Assembly (NCBI RefSeq): GCF_014650815.1
Contig: NZ_BMVR01000003.1
Span: 124,001 to 188,000, forward strand
DNA length: 64,000 nucleotides
Direction of reading: 5' to 3'
Source of the DNA: Streptomyces flavofungini
GTDB lineage: Bacteria > Actinomycetota > Actinomycetes > Streptomycetales > Streptomycetaceae
Positions 51,262 to 58,819 of this stretch are shown in pieces. The notes under the pieces are model-generated. The model was not told the origin of the DNA, did no database searches, and saw only the letters and a list, made by a program, of their open reading frames with translations. The number at the start of each line of letters is the position of its first letter. Within the stretch, counting starts at the first letter, position 1. A program made the position numbers and the translations under genes.

Positions 51262-52650
51262 ATGACCATCTCGATTGTCCTGTTCACCTCGGACCTGCGA
51301 GTGCACGACCATCCGCCGCTGCGCGCCGCGCTGCGCGGGGCTGACGCCGTCGTGCCGCTGTTCGTGCGGGACCCCGCCGTGGACGCCGCCGGGTTCGCCG
51401 CCCCCAACCGGCTGGCGTTCCTCGCCGACTGTCTGTCCGATCTCGACGCGAACCTGCGCGCGCGAGGCGGCCGGCTGATCGTGCGCCGCGGTGATCTCGT
51501 CGACGAGGTGTGCAGGGTGGCCGCCGAGGCGCATGCCGACGAGGTGCACATGGCGGCCGACCACAGCAGCCACGCGCATCGCCGTGAGGGCCGGCTGCGC
51601 CGTGCTCTACAGGCCCAAGGGCTGCGCCTGTTCGTCCACGAGACCGTCCGGACAGCTGTCGCCCCGGGCTCGGTCACCCCGGCGTCCTCGGACCACTTCG
51701 CCGTGTTCACGCCCTACTTCCAGCGCTGGTCGCAACAGGTCCTGCGCGAGCCCCTGGCCGCCCCCCGCGCCGTGCCCGTGCCCGACGCCGTCGGCTCCGA
51801 GGCGCTCCCGGCCCGCGGCGACATCGCCGACGTGTCACCGGGTCTTGCCGAGGGCGGCGAGAGCCTGGGCCGCCGACAGGCCACCGACTGGCTGCGTACC
51901 GAGGTGTCCACCTACGACGACCGCCACGACGACCTGCCGGGCGATGCCACCTCGCGACTGTCCCCGCATCTGCATTTCGGCACCCTGTCCGCCGTCGAAC
52001 TCCTCCACCGCCTGCGCCCGGAGCACGGCCCCGGGCCCGCGGCGTTCGTCCGTCAGCTGGCGTGGCGCGATTTCCACCAGCAGGTCCTGGCCGCCCGCCC
52101 GAGCGCCGCGTTCAGCGACTACCGCAGCCGGCACGACGCCTGGCGCGGAACAGCGGAGGCACACGACGACATCGAGGCCTGGAAGCAGGGCCGGACCGGC
52201 TATCCGGTGATCGACGCCGCGATGCGCCAACTGGCCCACGAGGGCTGGATGCACAATCGCGGCCGTCTGCTCACCGCGAGCTTCCTGACCAAGACGCTCT
52301 ACGTGGACTGGCGCATCGGCGCACGGCACTTCCTGTCCCTCCTTGTGGACGGCGACGTCGCCAACAACCAGCTCAACTGGCAGTGGATGGCGGGCACCGG
52401 CACAGACACCCGCCCCAACCGGGTCCTCAACCCGCTCACCCAGGCCAAACGGCACGACCCCGACGGGGACTACGTCCGACGCTGGGTCCCCGAACTCGAA
52501 GGGCTGCGGGCCCCGGCCGTCCACGAGCCGTGGAAACTGCCCGGGCTGGACCGCGCCGCCATCGACTACCCCGATCCGATCGTCGACCTCGCCGACGCAC
52601 GGGACCGCTTCCAGCGATCGCGCGAACACGCCAGGGGCGGGGCCCGATGA
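51262..52650 (+). CDS. phr: Deoxyribodipyrimidine photolyase
   Basis: A 462-residue class I CPD photolyase that splits UV-induced pyrimidine dimers with blue light. The N-terminal antenna domain starts ISIVLFTSDLRVHDHPPLRAAL. The FAD domain has LSPHLHFGTLS, AWRDFHQQVL, GYPVIDAAMRQLAHEGWMHN, NNQLNWQWMAGTGTDTRP and NPLTQAKRHDPDGDYVRRW, all diagnostic. Length is normal. The ATG at 51262 follows AAGGAGCCGCGCC. The next reading frame overlaps its stop (ATGA), the remains of a second photolyase-type gene. Confidence 0.95.
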   Translation: MTISIVLFTSDLRVHDHPPLRAALRGADAVVPLFVRDPAVDAAGFAAPNRLAFLADCLSDLDANLRARGGRLIVRRGDLVDEVCRVAAEAHADEVHMAADHSSHAHRREGRLRRALQAQGLRLFVHETVRTAVAPGSVTPASSDHFAVFTPYFQRWSQQVLREPLAAPRAVPVPDAVGSEALPARGDIADVSPGLAEGGESLGRRQATDWLRTEVSTYDDRHDDLPGDATSRLSPHLHFGTLSAVELLHRLRPEHGPGPAAFVRQLAWRDFHQQVLAARPSAAFSDYRSRHDAWRGTAEAHDDIEAWKQGRTGYPVIDAAMRQLAHEGWMHNRGRLLTASFLTKTLYVDWRIGARHFLSLLVDGDVANNQLNWQWMAGTGTDTRPNRVLNPLTQAKRHDPDGDYVRRWVPELEGLRAPAVHEPWKLPGLDRAAIDYPDPIVDLADARDRFQRSREHARGGAR

Positions 52651-53580
52651 CCACCGCGCACTGGCTGTTCGGCGACCAGTTGGGCCCGCACCTCCTCCAC
52701 CCGGCCGACTCCGGCCCGGCGCCGCAGAACTGGGCGACCGGATCCGCTACGTCCAGGCCGAGACCTACCGGGAAGGCCTGCGTGAGGCCGTGGCCGACCG
52801 GCCGGTGACGGTGCACCACCCCACCTCCCGAGCCGCCCCGAACATGGTCGCGCGCCTGCCGCAGGTCCAGGTGCTGCCCGTCCGTGGCTTCCTGGTCGAC
52901 CACGAGGCATTCCGGGCCTGGGCCGACCGGCACCGGGGAACGTGGCTGCGGCAGGAGGACTTCTACCGCTGGACGCGACGCCGACTGGACCTCCTCGTGG
53001 ACGGCGATTCACCGGTGGGCGGGCGCTGGAACCTGGACCACGAGAACCGCGAACCACCTTCTCGGGAGGTACGCACCCTGGGTGCCCCGGCCCCCCTACC
53101 GGCCGCGCGAGGACGGGATCGAGTTCGTGGGCCGCGACAGCCCACGCCTCTTTCCCGCCTCACGACGCGAGGCGAGTGCGGCGCCGGCCTGGGTCGTCGG
53201 CCATCGCCTCGCCGGGTTCGGGCCGCACGAGGACGCGATGCTCGCGGCCGAACCGGTCATGCGCCACAGCCCGCTCTCCTCCTCCCTCAACCTGGGACCG
53301 CTGGACCTCGCGGAATACGTCGAGCGGGCTGAGGACGCCTGGCACGCTGGCCGGGCGCCGCTGAGCAGCGTGGAGGGCTTCATCCGATCAGATCGCGGGC
53401 TGGCGCGAGTACGTGTGGCACCTGTACCTGTACCTGCACCGCATGAGCGACCTGTGCGCAGACTGCGTCTACTCGCCCACCCGGCGCACCGGTGAGCGGG
53501 CCTGCCCCTTCGCCGCCGGATACCGGGCCTTTCTGCACCGGCACCAGGACCGGCTTGCCGACAACCTCCGCATGGCACAG
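52647..53580 (+). pseudogene. Decayed deoxyribodipyrimidine photolyase-related (FeS-BCP type) gene
   Basis: Starts at ATG 52647 overlapping the phr stop, and reads MTTAHWLFGDQLGPHLLHP as the family does. It then needs three frame changes. The second piece (about 52730-53090) has ELGDRIRYVQAETYREGL to WNLDHENREPP. The third (about 53090-53387) has PYRPREDGIEFVGRDSPRLF to PLSSVEGFIR. The last has QIAGWREYVWHLY joined directly to LHRMSDLCADCVYSP and ends near LRMAQ. Compared with intact relatives about 40 residues are missing near the start and about 100 between YVWHLY and HRMSDL, including most of the FAD/FeS core. One break fits an extra C in a run of six C's near 53091, another an extra T near 53387. 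Confidence 0.85.
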
Positions 53581-53677
53581 GTTTCAGCCCGCACACGTCG
53601 CGCGGATGCGCCTGGGCGGGATCGGCGTGCGCGCGGCGTCGGCCACCGAACTGAGCACCCCCACCGAGCCGACGGCA

Positions 53678-53726
53678 CCCCGAAGGGCCCGGCGCGACGA
53701 GCGGTCATCGGCCGGACCCTTCGGGG
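53678..53726 (-). terminator. Inverted repeat downstream of the fasciclin gene
   Basis: A perfect 10-bp inverted repeat: CCCCGAAGGG at 53678-53687 and CCCTTCGGGG at 53717-53726, with a 29-base interior that can itself pair partly. It lies 33 bp past the fasciclin stop codon on the leftward strand and is the most likely end of the SigK-module transcript. Confidence 0.5.
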
Positions 53727-53758
53727 AGCCCCCGCCGGGCAGGCGGGAGCACCTGGTA

Positions 53759-54418
53759 TCAACTCTTGGGCATCAGGACCGTGTCGATGATGTGGACGTT
53801 CGCGTTGGCGGTCCTGACGTTGCCGCAGACGACGTCGGCCGAGCCGTTCACCTTGTACGACTCTCCAGAACCGGATGTCGTGAGCTTCGACTTCTCCAGC
53901 GTCTCGTAGGAGCCGCTCTCCAGGTCCTTGGGCGCGAGCTTCTTGCCGACCACGTGGTAGGTCAGGATCTTCGTGAGCTGGGCCTTGTCGGCGAGGACCT
54001 TGTCCAGGTCCGCCTTCGGGATCTTCGCGAACGCGTCGTTGGTCGGTGCGAACACGGTGATGTCCTTGGCGTTGTTGAGCGTGTCCACCAGACCGGCCTT
54101 CTTGACGGCGGTGACCAGCGTGGACAGTGCCGGATTGTTCGAGGCCGCGGTGGCGACGGGGTCCTTGGCCATGCCGGTGAAGCTGCCCTTGCCGCCCTTG
54201 GGCACGGAGGCGCAGGCGGGGCCGAACGGCTCCGTCATGCCGCCCATGTCGTCGGCAGGGGCCTTGGAGGTCTTCTCCTCGGCGGCCGACGACGTGGACG
54301 AGTCGGAGGAGGCGCTGTCCTTGCTGTCGTCCGAGCAGGCCGTCAGGGACAGCGGCAGGAGGGCGACCGAGGCGACGGCGACGGCGGCGCGGCGGAAACG
54401 GCGGGATGAGGTGTTCAT
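53759..54418 (-). CDS. Fasciclin (FAS1) domain lipoprotein, MPT70/MPT83-like
   Basis: A 219-residue secreted lipoprotein. The signal peptide ends in the lipobox LTAC (Cys28). A Ser/Asp/Thr-rich spacer (about 29-60) leads to one FAS1 domain with both hallmarks: NAKDITVFAPTNDAFAKIP (H1) and ANVHIIDTVLMPKS (H2), and ILTYHVVGKKL between. It acts outside the membrane, probably in adhesion or cell-wall association. The ATG at 54418 has GGAGAAG five bases upstream. It follows the molybdopterin oxidoreductase by 111 bp in the sigK module, the same grouping as MPT83/MPT70 under SigK in mycobacteria. Confidence 0.92.
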   Translation of the reverse strand: MNTSSRRFRRAAVAVASVALLPLSLTACSDDSKDSASSDSSTSSAAEEKTSKAPADDMGGMTEPFGPACASVPKGGKGSFTGMAKDPVATAASNNPALSTLVTAVKKAGLVDTLNNAKDITVFAPTNDAFAKIPKADLDKVLADKAQLTKILTYHVVGKKLAPKDLESGSYETLEKSKLTTSGSGESYKVNGSADVVCGNVRTANANVHIIDTVLMPKS

Positions 54419-54529
54419 GGTTCTTCTCCGGGGTGAGGGCAGCGACTTGGTGCCGCGGCGGGCAGGCCAGGGAGGGGATTCGGGTGCGGAGCGGAGGGCT
54501 CGCGCACGTGTCGGAGGCGTGGACGGGGT

Positions 54530-56152
54530 TCAGTCGACGGTGACCACCACCGAGTGCCGGCCGCTCGCCCCGTCGGGGATCGTGCGGGTCCGTCGTGCGG
54601 TCTGGACCGCTCCCGTGCGGTCGGTCGCCCGCACGGTGAGGGTGTGGCCGCCGGGGGTGGCGGGCCAGGGGAAGGACCACTGGCGCCAGGTGTCCCGGGT
54701 GTCCTCCGCGGCCAGGTCGGCCGGCCGCCAGGGACCGTCGTCGACGCGCACCTCGACCTTGTCGATGCCTCGGTGCTGCGCCCAGGCCACCCCGGCAACC
54801 ATCACCGTGCCTGCCTTCGGCCTGGCGAAGGGCTTGGGAGTGTCGATCCGGGACTGGGTCTTGACCGGTGCCTCGCGGGCCCAGTCGCGCTTGACCCAGT
54901 ACGGGTCGTAGTCGTCGAACGTCGTCAGCTCGATGTCCTCGATCCACTTGCAGGCGGACACATAGCCGTACAGACCCGGCACCAGCATGCGGACGGGGAA
55001 TCCGTGGGCGAACGGCAGCGGCCGGCCGTTCATGCCGAGCGCGAGCATCGCGTCGCGGCCGTCCATCACGTCGTCCACGGGTGTGCCGATGGTCATGCCC
55101 TCCACCGACCGGGCCACCAGCTGGTCCGCCGGGCCTCCTCGGGAAGGGGGCACCACGCCGTGCTCGGTGAGCAGGTCCGCCAACCGCACCCCGATCCAGC
55201 GGGCGTTGCCGACGTAGGGGCCGCCGACCTCGTTCGACACGCAGGTCAACGTGATGTCCCGTTCGATCAGTTCGCGTCCCAGCAGGTCCGCGAAGGACAG
55301 CCTGGTCTCGCGTGTGACGCCTGTGCCGTGGATCCTCAGACGCCAGGTGCCGGCGTTCACCTTGGGCACGACCAGGGCGGTGTCCACCCGGTAGAAGTCC
55401 TTGTTGGACGTGATGAAGGAACTGACTCCCGGCACGCGCACCCGTGCGCCGGCGGGCACGGCACGGGCGGGCGAGGCCGGGGAGGGCAGTTCGACGCCCT
55501 CGCGGGAGGCGACGGCAGCTCTGCCGCGTGAGGCGTTGAACGATTTGCCCAGGGCGCCGACCCCGGTCGACGCGGCCGCCGCGACGGTGGCCGCGATGAC
55601 GAAACCGCGCCGGTCCCACCCGGCAGGCGTGTGCTTGTCCGGGCCCGGTACGTCGCCGGACGTCGGCGGTGCCGAGGCCCGGTCGACGGCCCAGGGAGAG
55701 GTTGTGGCCAAGCGGCCACCGAGCCCGTACAGCAGGCCGGCCCCGACGACGGAGCCCGTCAACGACGGCAAGGCGTCGCTGAGCGCGGTCGAGTCGGGCC
55801 GACCGGTCGCGGCCAGCGCGCCGATCACGCCGAAGAGCAGTACGCCCGCCGCCCCGACGAGGCGTCGCCGCAGGGCGACCACGCCCAGCACCCCGGCCAG
55901 CAGAGCGAGCACGGCGAGGATGCCGATCTGCAGGACGAGTTTGTCGTCGGTGCCGAACTGCTGGATCGCCCAGTCCTTGACCGACGCGGGCGTGCGGTCG
56001 ATGGCTGCCCCGCCGACCGCCACCACAGGGCCTGCCTCGGGCCGCACCGCGGCGGACACCAACTCGGCGGATGCGAGAGCGGCGAAGCCGGCCAGTAGGC
56101 CGCTCACGGCTCCCGCCAGCACCCGCCACCCGTCCAGCCGCCGCAGCGGCAT
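54530..56152 (-). CDS. Membrane-anchored molybdopterin-dependent oxidoreductase (sulfite oxidase family)
   Basis: A 540-residue protein. The N-terminal part has several transmembrane helices: about 9-30, 70-95, 98-118, 128-145, then a Tat-like WDRRGFVIAATVAAAAS near 170. The outer part is a sulfite-oxidase-type Mo-cofactor domain with the ligand Cys in DITLTCVSNEVGG, then FPVRMLVPGLYGYVSACKWIEDI and a C-terminal dimerisation beta-sandwich. The substrate is unknown; related enzymes reduce oxidised methionine or act on sulfite. The start is ATG 56152, or GTG 56170 if the message is leaderless: the SigK-type -10 box ends only seven bases before that GTG. Confidence 0.87.
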   Translation of the reverse strand: MPLRRLDGWRVLAGAVSGLLAGFAALASAELVSAAVRPEAGPVVAVGGAAIDRTPASVKDWAIQQFGTDDKLVLQIGILAVLALLAGVLGVVALRRRLVGAAGVLLFGVIGALAATGRPDSTALSDALPSLTGSVVGAGLLYGLGGRLATTSPWAVDRASAPPTSGDVPGPDKHTPAGWDRRGFVIAATVAAAASTGVGALGKSFNASRGRAAVASREGVELPSPASPARAVPAGARVRVPGVSSFITSNKDFYRVDTALVVPKVNAGTWRLRIHGTGVTRETRLSFADLLGRELIERDITLTCVSNEVGGPYVGNARWIGVRLADLLTEHGVVPPSRGGPADQLVARSVEGMTIGTPVDDVMDGRDAMLALGMNGRPLPFAHGFPVRMLVPGLYGYVSACKWIEDIELTTFDDYDPYWVKRDWAREAPVKTQSRIDTPKPFARPKAGTVMVAGVAWAQHRGIDKVEVRVDDGPWRPADLAAEDTRDTWRQWSFPWPATPGGHTLTVRATDRTGAVQTARRTRTIPDGASGRHSVVVTVD

Positions 56153-56176
56153 CCTTAGCTCTGTTCTCACGTGAGG

Positions 56177-56206
56177 TATCCGGTGCCAGGGGGGCTCGTG
56201 GATTGG
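56177..56206 (-). promoter_or_regulatory. Candidate SigK promoter of the oxidoreductase gene
   Basis: Read leftward: CCAATCC (56206-56200), a 17-base spacer, CGGATA (56182-56177). The -35 box and the three bases before it (GGACCAATCC) are identical to those before sigK. The transcript would begin at about 56170, exactly at the alternative GTG start. Confidence 0.6.
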
Positions 56207-56354
56207 TCCGACCCCCGAAAGGGTGAGACGGGGCCGAGTGAGTCCCCCGGGCCCGGGAACGCCGGGCTCCGGGCGGCCGTCATGCCCGGGGCCGCGCGGG
56301 CATGCCACTGGGCGGGGCGGCCGTCCGCCATGGGCGAGAGCTGCTTCGGGCGCG

Positions 56355-57122
56355 TCAGGCGGGGAAGAGCATCTGCGCCACCGGGACGGTGGTGGGCTTG
56401 GCCGACCCTCCGGACGGCTCCAGGGTGATCCCCATGCCGGTGGCCCTGTCGACGGGGCCGTCCATCAGCATCGCCTGGGAGTCGCGGCCGGGGCTGAGGA
56501 GACCTGCCGGGCGCATGGACCCGTCATCGTCGAACCACAGTTGGTAGACCTTCCCCCGCGGGGGTTCGGGCAGGCCGGCCGCGACGAACGCGGCCCGGTT
56601 GCGGCTCGCCGACACCACCACCGTGGCGCTGGCGCCGTCGGCGAGCCTGCCGGTGCGGGTCCGCGCGTCGGGTGCGGTCAGCACCGACGCGAGTTCCTGC
56701 GACTGCTCCCGGGCCTCCTTCCGAGCCTGGTGGGTCTGGTCGCGGGCGTCCTGGGCCTGCTGGTGCTGCCAGAGGGCGGTGCCGCCGAAGGCCGCGGCCG
56801 CGGCGACGCAGGCGGCGAGCGCCCACCGGGAGACCGGGCGGGCCCGGCGAGATGTGCGGGGGAGGCCGGACTCCGGTTCGGCGCGCGGTACGTCCTGGCG
56901 CACGGAGGTGATGCGGCGGAGCACGTCGTCCCGCATGCCCCGGCGGGGGGCCGTGGCAACGGCCAGCCCGAGGCGCGCGGCGGTCTCGGTCAGCTCGCGC
57001 ACCTCCTGGGCGCACGGGTCACAGTGCGCCAGGTGTTCCTCGACCCGCGCGCGTTCCTCGTCCTCCAGCGCGTGCAGGGCGAAGGCGCCGGTCAGTGTGT
57101 GCGGGTCGTCGGAGCGGGTCAT
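56355..57122 (-). CDS. rskA: Anti-sigma K factor RskA
   Basis: A 255-residue single-pass membrane anti-sigma. The zinc anti-sigma motif is H30-x3-C34-x2-C37 (HLAHCDPC). One transmembrane helix lies at about 98-117, then a coiled, charged segment rich in Gln/Glu/Arg (about 118-140), and an extracytoplasmic RskA domain with FVAAGLPEPPRGKVYQLWF. It should hold SigK at the membrane until cleaved. The ATG at 57122 overlaps the sigK stop as ATGA. Confidence 0.9.
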   Translation of the reverse strand: MTRSDDPHTLTGAFALHALEDEERARVEEHLAHCDPCAQEVRELTETAARLGLAVATAPRRGMRDDVLRRITSVRQDVPRAEPESGLPRTSRRARPVSRWALAACVAAAAAFGGTALWQHQQAQDARDQTHQARKEAREQSQELASVLTAPDARTRTGRLADGASATVVVSASRNRAAFVAAGLPEPPRGKVYQLWFDDDGSMRPAGLLSPGRDSQAMLMDGPVDRATGMGITLEPSGGSAKPTTVPVAQMLFPA

Positions 57123-57703
57123 GCGCTCACCCCCAGGCAGTCGCGGAGCCGGATGAGTCCGTCGCGCAGGCGGGTCTTGACGGTGCCCAGGGGCAGGGCG
57201 AGGAGTTCGGCCACCTGTCTGTAGGTGAGGCCGCTGTAGTACGCCAGGGCGACGGACTGGCGCTGCAGTTCGGTCAGGGTGCGCAGGCATCGGCGTACCT
57301 GTTCGCGTTCCAGGTGCGTCTCGACCTGCTCGCTGACCTCGTCGAACTCCGGGGTGTGCGCCAGCAGGGCGGCCTTGTGCTCGCGAGCGGCCGAGGCTTC
57401 GACGGAGCGCACGCGGTCCACCGCGCGGCGGTGGGCGAGGGTGAGGATCCAGTTCATGGCGGTGCCCCGGTCCGGCCGGTAGCGGGGCGCGGTGCGCCAG
57501 ACCTCCACCAGGACGTCCTGGGCGACCTCTTCGGACTGGGCGTGATCGCGCAGCACACGGCGTACGACGCCGAGGACGGGGCCCGCCACGGCGTCGTAGA
57601 CATCGGCGAACGCCTCTTGCTCACCGCGGGCCACCCGGGCGAGCAGCTCTTGGAGATCGGGCCCCGGTGCCGATGGGATTCCGATGTGCACGACTTCCTT
57701 CAC
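57119..57703 (-). CDS. sigK: ECF sigma factor SigK
   Basis: A 194-residue sigma factor of the SigK group. Region 2: DVYDAVAGPVLGVVRRVLRD, EEVAQDVLVEVWRTAPRY, LTLAHRRAVDRVRSV. Region 4: LTELQRQSVALAYYSGLTYRQVAE, LALPLGTVKTRLRDGLIRLRD. The start is GTG 57703 with GGAGGAACACCGC before it; the open frame upstream is non-coding. A CCAATCC-N16-CGGAT promoter lies 38-65 bp upstream and is shared with the downstream oxidoreductase, pointing to autoregulation. It is coupled to rskA by ATGA. Confidence 0.92.
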   Translation of the reverse strand: MKEVVHIGIPSAPGPDLQELLARVARGEQEAFADVYDAVAGPVLGVVRRVLRDHAQSEEVAQDVLVEVWRTAPRYRPDRGTAMNWILTLAHRRAVDRVRSVEASAAREHKAALLAHTPEFDEVSEQVETHLEREQVRRCLRTLTELQRQSVALAYYSGLTYRQVAELLALPLGTVKTRLRDGLIRLRDCLGVSA

Positions 57704-57740
57704 GCGGTGTTCCTCCAGCACGAGTCGCCCTATGAGGATG

Positions 57741-57768
57741 ATCCGTAGCCGAGGGCGCCGCGGATTGG
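57741..57768 (-). promoter_or_regulatory. Candidate SigK promoter of sigK
   Basis: Read leftward: CCAATCC (57768-57762), 16-base spacer, CGGAT (57745-57741). The boxes resemble those of mycobacterial SigK (CCATCC and CCGAAT with 16-17 bases between, by established knowledge). The leader to the GTG at 57703 would be about 30 bases. Confidence 0.6.
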
Positions 57769-57848
57769 TCCGGCCCGCAGTCCGTCTCGGGTCTCCCGCA
57801 TGATCGGCGTGAGCCGTTGAGGGCGGGTACTCGGCGCGCCTGACGAAG

Positions 57849-57886
57849 GGCACCTGCCGCACGCAGTGCGTCGTGCGGCAGGTGCC
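57849..57886. terminator. Perfect 15-bp hairpin upstream of sigK
   Basis: GGCACCTGCCGCACG at 57849-57863 pairs without mismatch with 57872-57886; the loop is eight bases (CAGTGCGT). It works as a terminator-like structure on either strand. Its place, between two SigK-type promoters, suggests it ends the transcript that begins near 58003. Confidence 0.65.
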
Positions 57887-58003
57887 TGGCGGAGGGGGCC
57901 GGCGACTTCATCCGGGCGGAGGGGTCCGGGTACCTCGCATTCCACCGGGAGAACTCATATCGCCGACCGCTTCCGCGTGTCCGGGATCCCTCACGAACCC
58001 GAC
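57849..58003 (-). ncRNA. Candidate SigK-dependent small RNA or short peptide transcript
   Basis: A SigK-type promoter at 58038-58011 should start a leftward transcript near 58003, and the 15-bp hairpin at 57886-57849 should end it, giving about 155 nucleotides. No gene of normal codon use lies inside. A 16-residue frame (MSSPGGMRGTRTPPPG, ATG at 57958) is possible but lacks a good ribosome site. If the hairpin does not terminate, the transcript would instead be a long leader of sigK. The call rests on promoter-hairpin arrangement alone. Confidence 0.4.
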
Positions 58004-58010
58004 ACCGGTA

Positions 58011-58038
58011 ATCCGTGGCTGCGCGGGTGGCGGATTGG
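58011..58038 (-). promoter_or_regulatory. Third SigK-type promoter, before a gene-less stretch
   Basis: Read leftward: CCAATCC (58038-58032), exactly 16 bases, CGGAT (58015-58011) followed by TACC. This is as good a match to the sigK promoter as the oxidoreductase promoter is. There is no protein gene in the next 300 bp downstream except sigK itself. Confidence 0.5.
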
Positions 58039-58224
58039 CCCTCGGGCGTGATCCCTGACACGAGGCCCGGGCCGCACGGGCGGCCCGTGGAGTCCGACGG
58101 CCCCTCCTGCGCGTTCGCGCCCGAGCGGCGAGGCCGCCGCCACCGAGCCGTGACCGGCGGCGCACCGAGGGGGAACGAGACGAGCCGCGGCAGCCCAGCG
58201 ACACCACCGTCCGACTGAGTCCGG

Positions 58225-58367
58225 CTAGGGCGTTTCTGACGGCTCTTGAAACCGTCAGATGGCTGTCACGGGTGTGGGCGCCGGGGCGAGCAGCACCTCG
58301 CGGGGCAGCTCCCGTTGCGCCGACGATCTCCCTGGCGGCCGACCAAGAGCCATCAGAAACGCCCTAG
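58225..58367. mobile_element. MITE-like element with 24-bp terminal inverted repeats
   Basis: The ends 58225-58248 and 58344-58367 are 24-bp inverted repeats with one mismatch, both beginning CTAGGGCGTTTCTGA. The whole element is 143 bp and has no transposase. The outermost CTAG at each end may be a target duplication, as for some IS5-type elements; the element proper would then start GGCGTTTC. Just inside the left end TGACGG...CCGTCA can fold into a small hairpin. The right end carries the TAG stop codon of the ArsR-type gene. Confidence 0.7.
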
Positions 58368-58795
58368 TGCTCGGTGGCCGGGCGGCGGCGGACCGCCCGG
58401 GCCCTCGTCCCGCGCGCGGTGACGGTCTGCTCCTGCGCGGCGGCCGCCGCGGGCTCCGCGGGAGCGCCCGGTACCGCCGCACCGGCGGCGGCGCGCGCCA
58501 CCAGCGCCGCCTCGTCCAGGAGCCCCCGCACATCCGCCGCGCGGTAGTAGATCCGGGTGCCCTCCCGGCGCGGCACCACAAGCCCGGCCGCCCGCAGCTT
58601 CGCCAGGTGCTGGGAGGTCGCGGCCACATGCGCGCCGAGCAGCTCAGCGAGCGCGCTGACCGGCAGTTCCTGCCCGCTGAGCGCCCACAGCAGCCGGTAC
58701 CGCGAGGGGTCGGCCACCGCCTTCAGCACCGCCACCGCACGGTCCGCGGCCTCCGTGTCCCACGGCTGGCCCTGCGACTGTCCTTGCGCGTCCAT
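58364..58795 (-). CDS. ArsR-family helix-turn-helix regulator
   Basis: A 143-residue winged-helix protein. The DNA-binding part is LPVSALAELLGAHVAATSQHLAKLRAAGLVVPRREGTRIYYRA (positions about 44-88, two adjoining motifs). The metal-binding ELCVCDL of classical ArsR is replaced by ELPVSAL, and no Cys is present, so metal sensing by that site is excluded. After residue 95 the protein is an Ala/Arg-rich tail that runs into the MITE-like element, whose terminal CTAG gives the TAG stop. The original C-terminus may therefore have been changed by the insertion. It lies 24 bp after malR on the same strand. Confidence 0.8.
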   Translation of the reverse strand: MDAQGQSQGQPWDTEAADRAVAVLKAVADPSRYRLLWALSGQELPVSALAELLGAHVAATSQHLAKLRAAGLVVPRREGTRIYYRAADVRGLLDEAALVARAAAGAAVPGAPAEPAAAAAQEQTVTARGTRARAVRRRPATEH

Positions 58796-58819
58796 GCAAA
58801 TAGGGTAGCGGGCGCGGTC

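Larger units (their letters stand above)
57704..58224. other. Gene-poor region upstream of sigK
   Basis: 521 bp with no reading frame of convincing codon use. It contains the sigK promoter (57741-57768), a very strong 15-bp hairpin (57849-57886), a tiny leftward frame of 16 codons (ATG 57958, stop at 57908) and a second copy of the SigK-type promoter (58011-58038). 58040-58224 shows nothing I can name. Confidence 0.6.

Noticed and set aside
57621..58061. A 146-codon leftward frame upstream of sigK
   Set aside because: It overlaps sigK in another frame, crosses the strong hairpin and is Arg/Ser/Pro shadow sequence.
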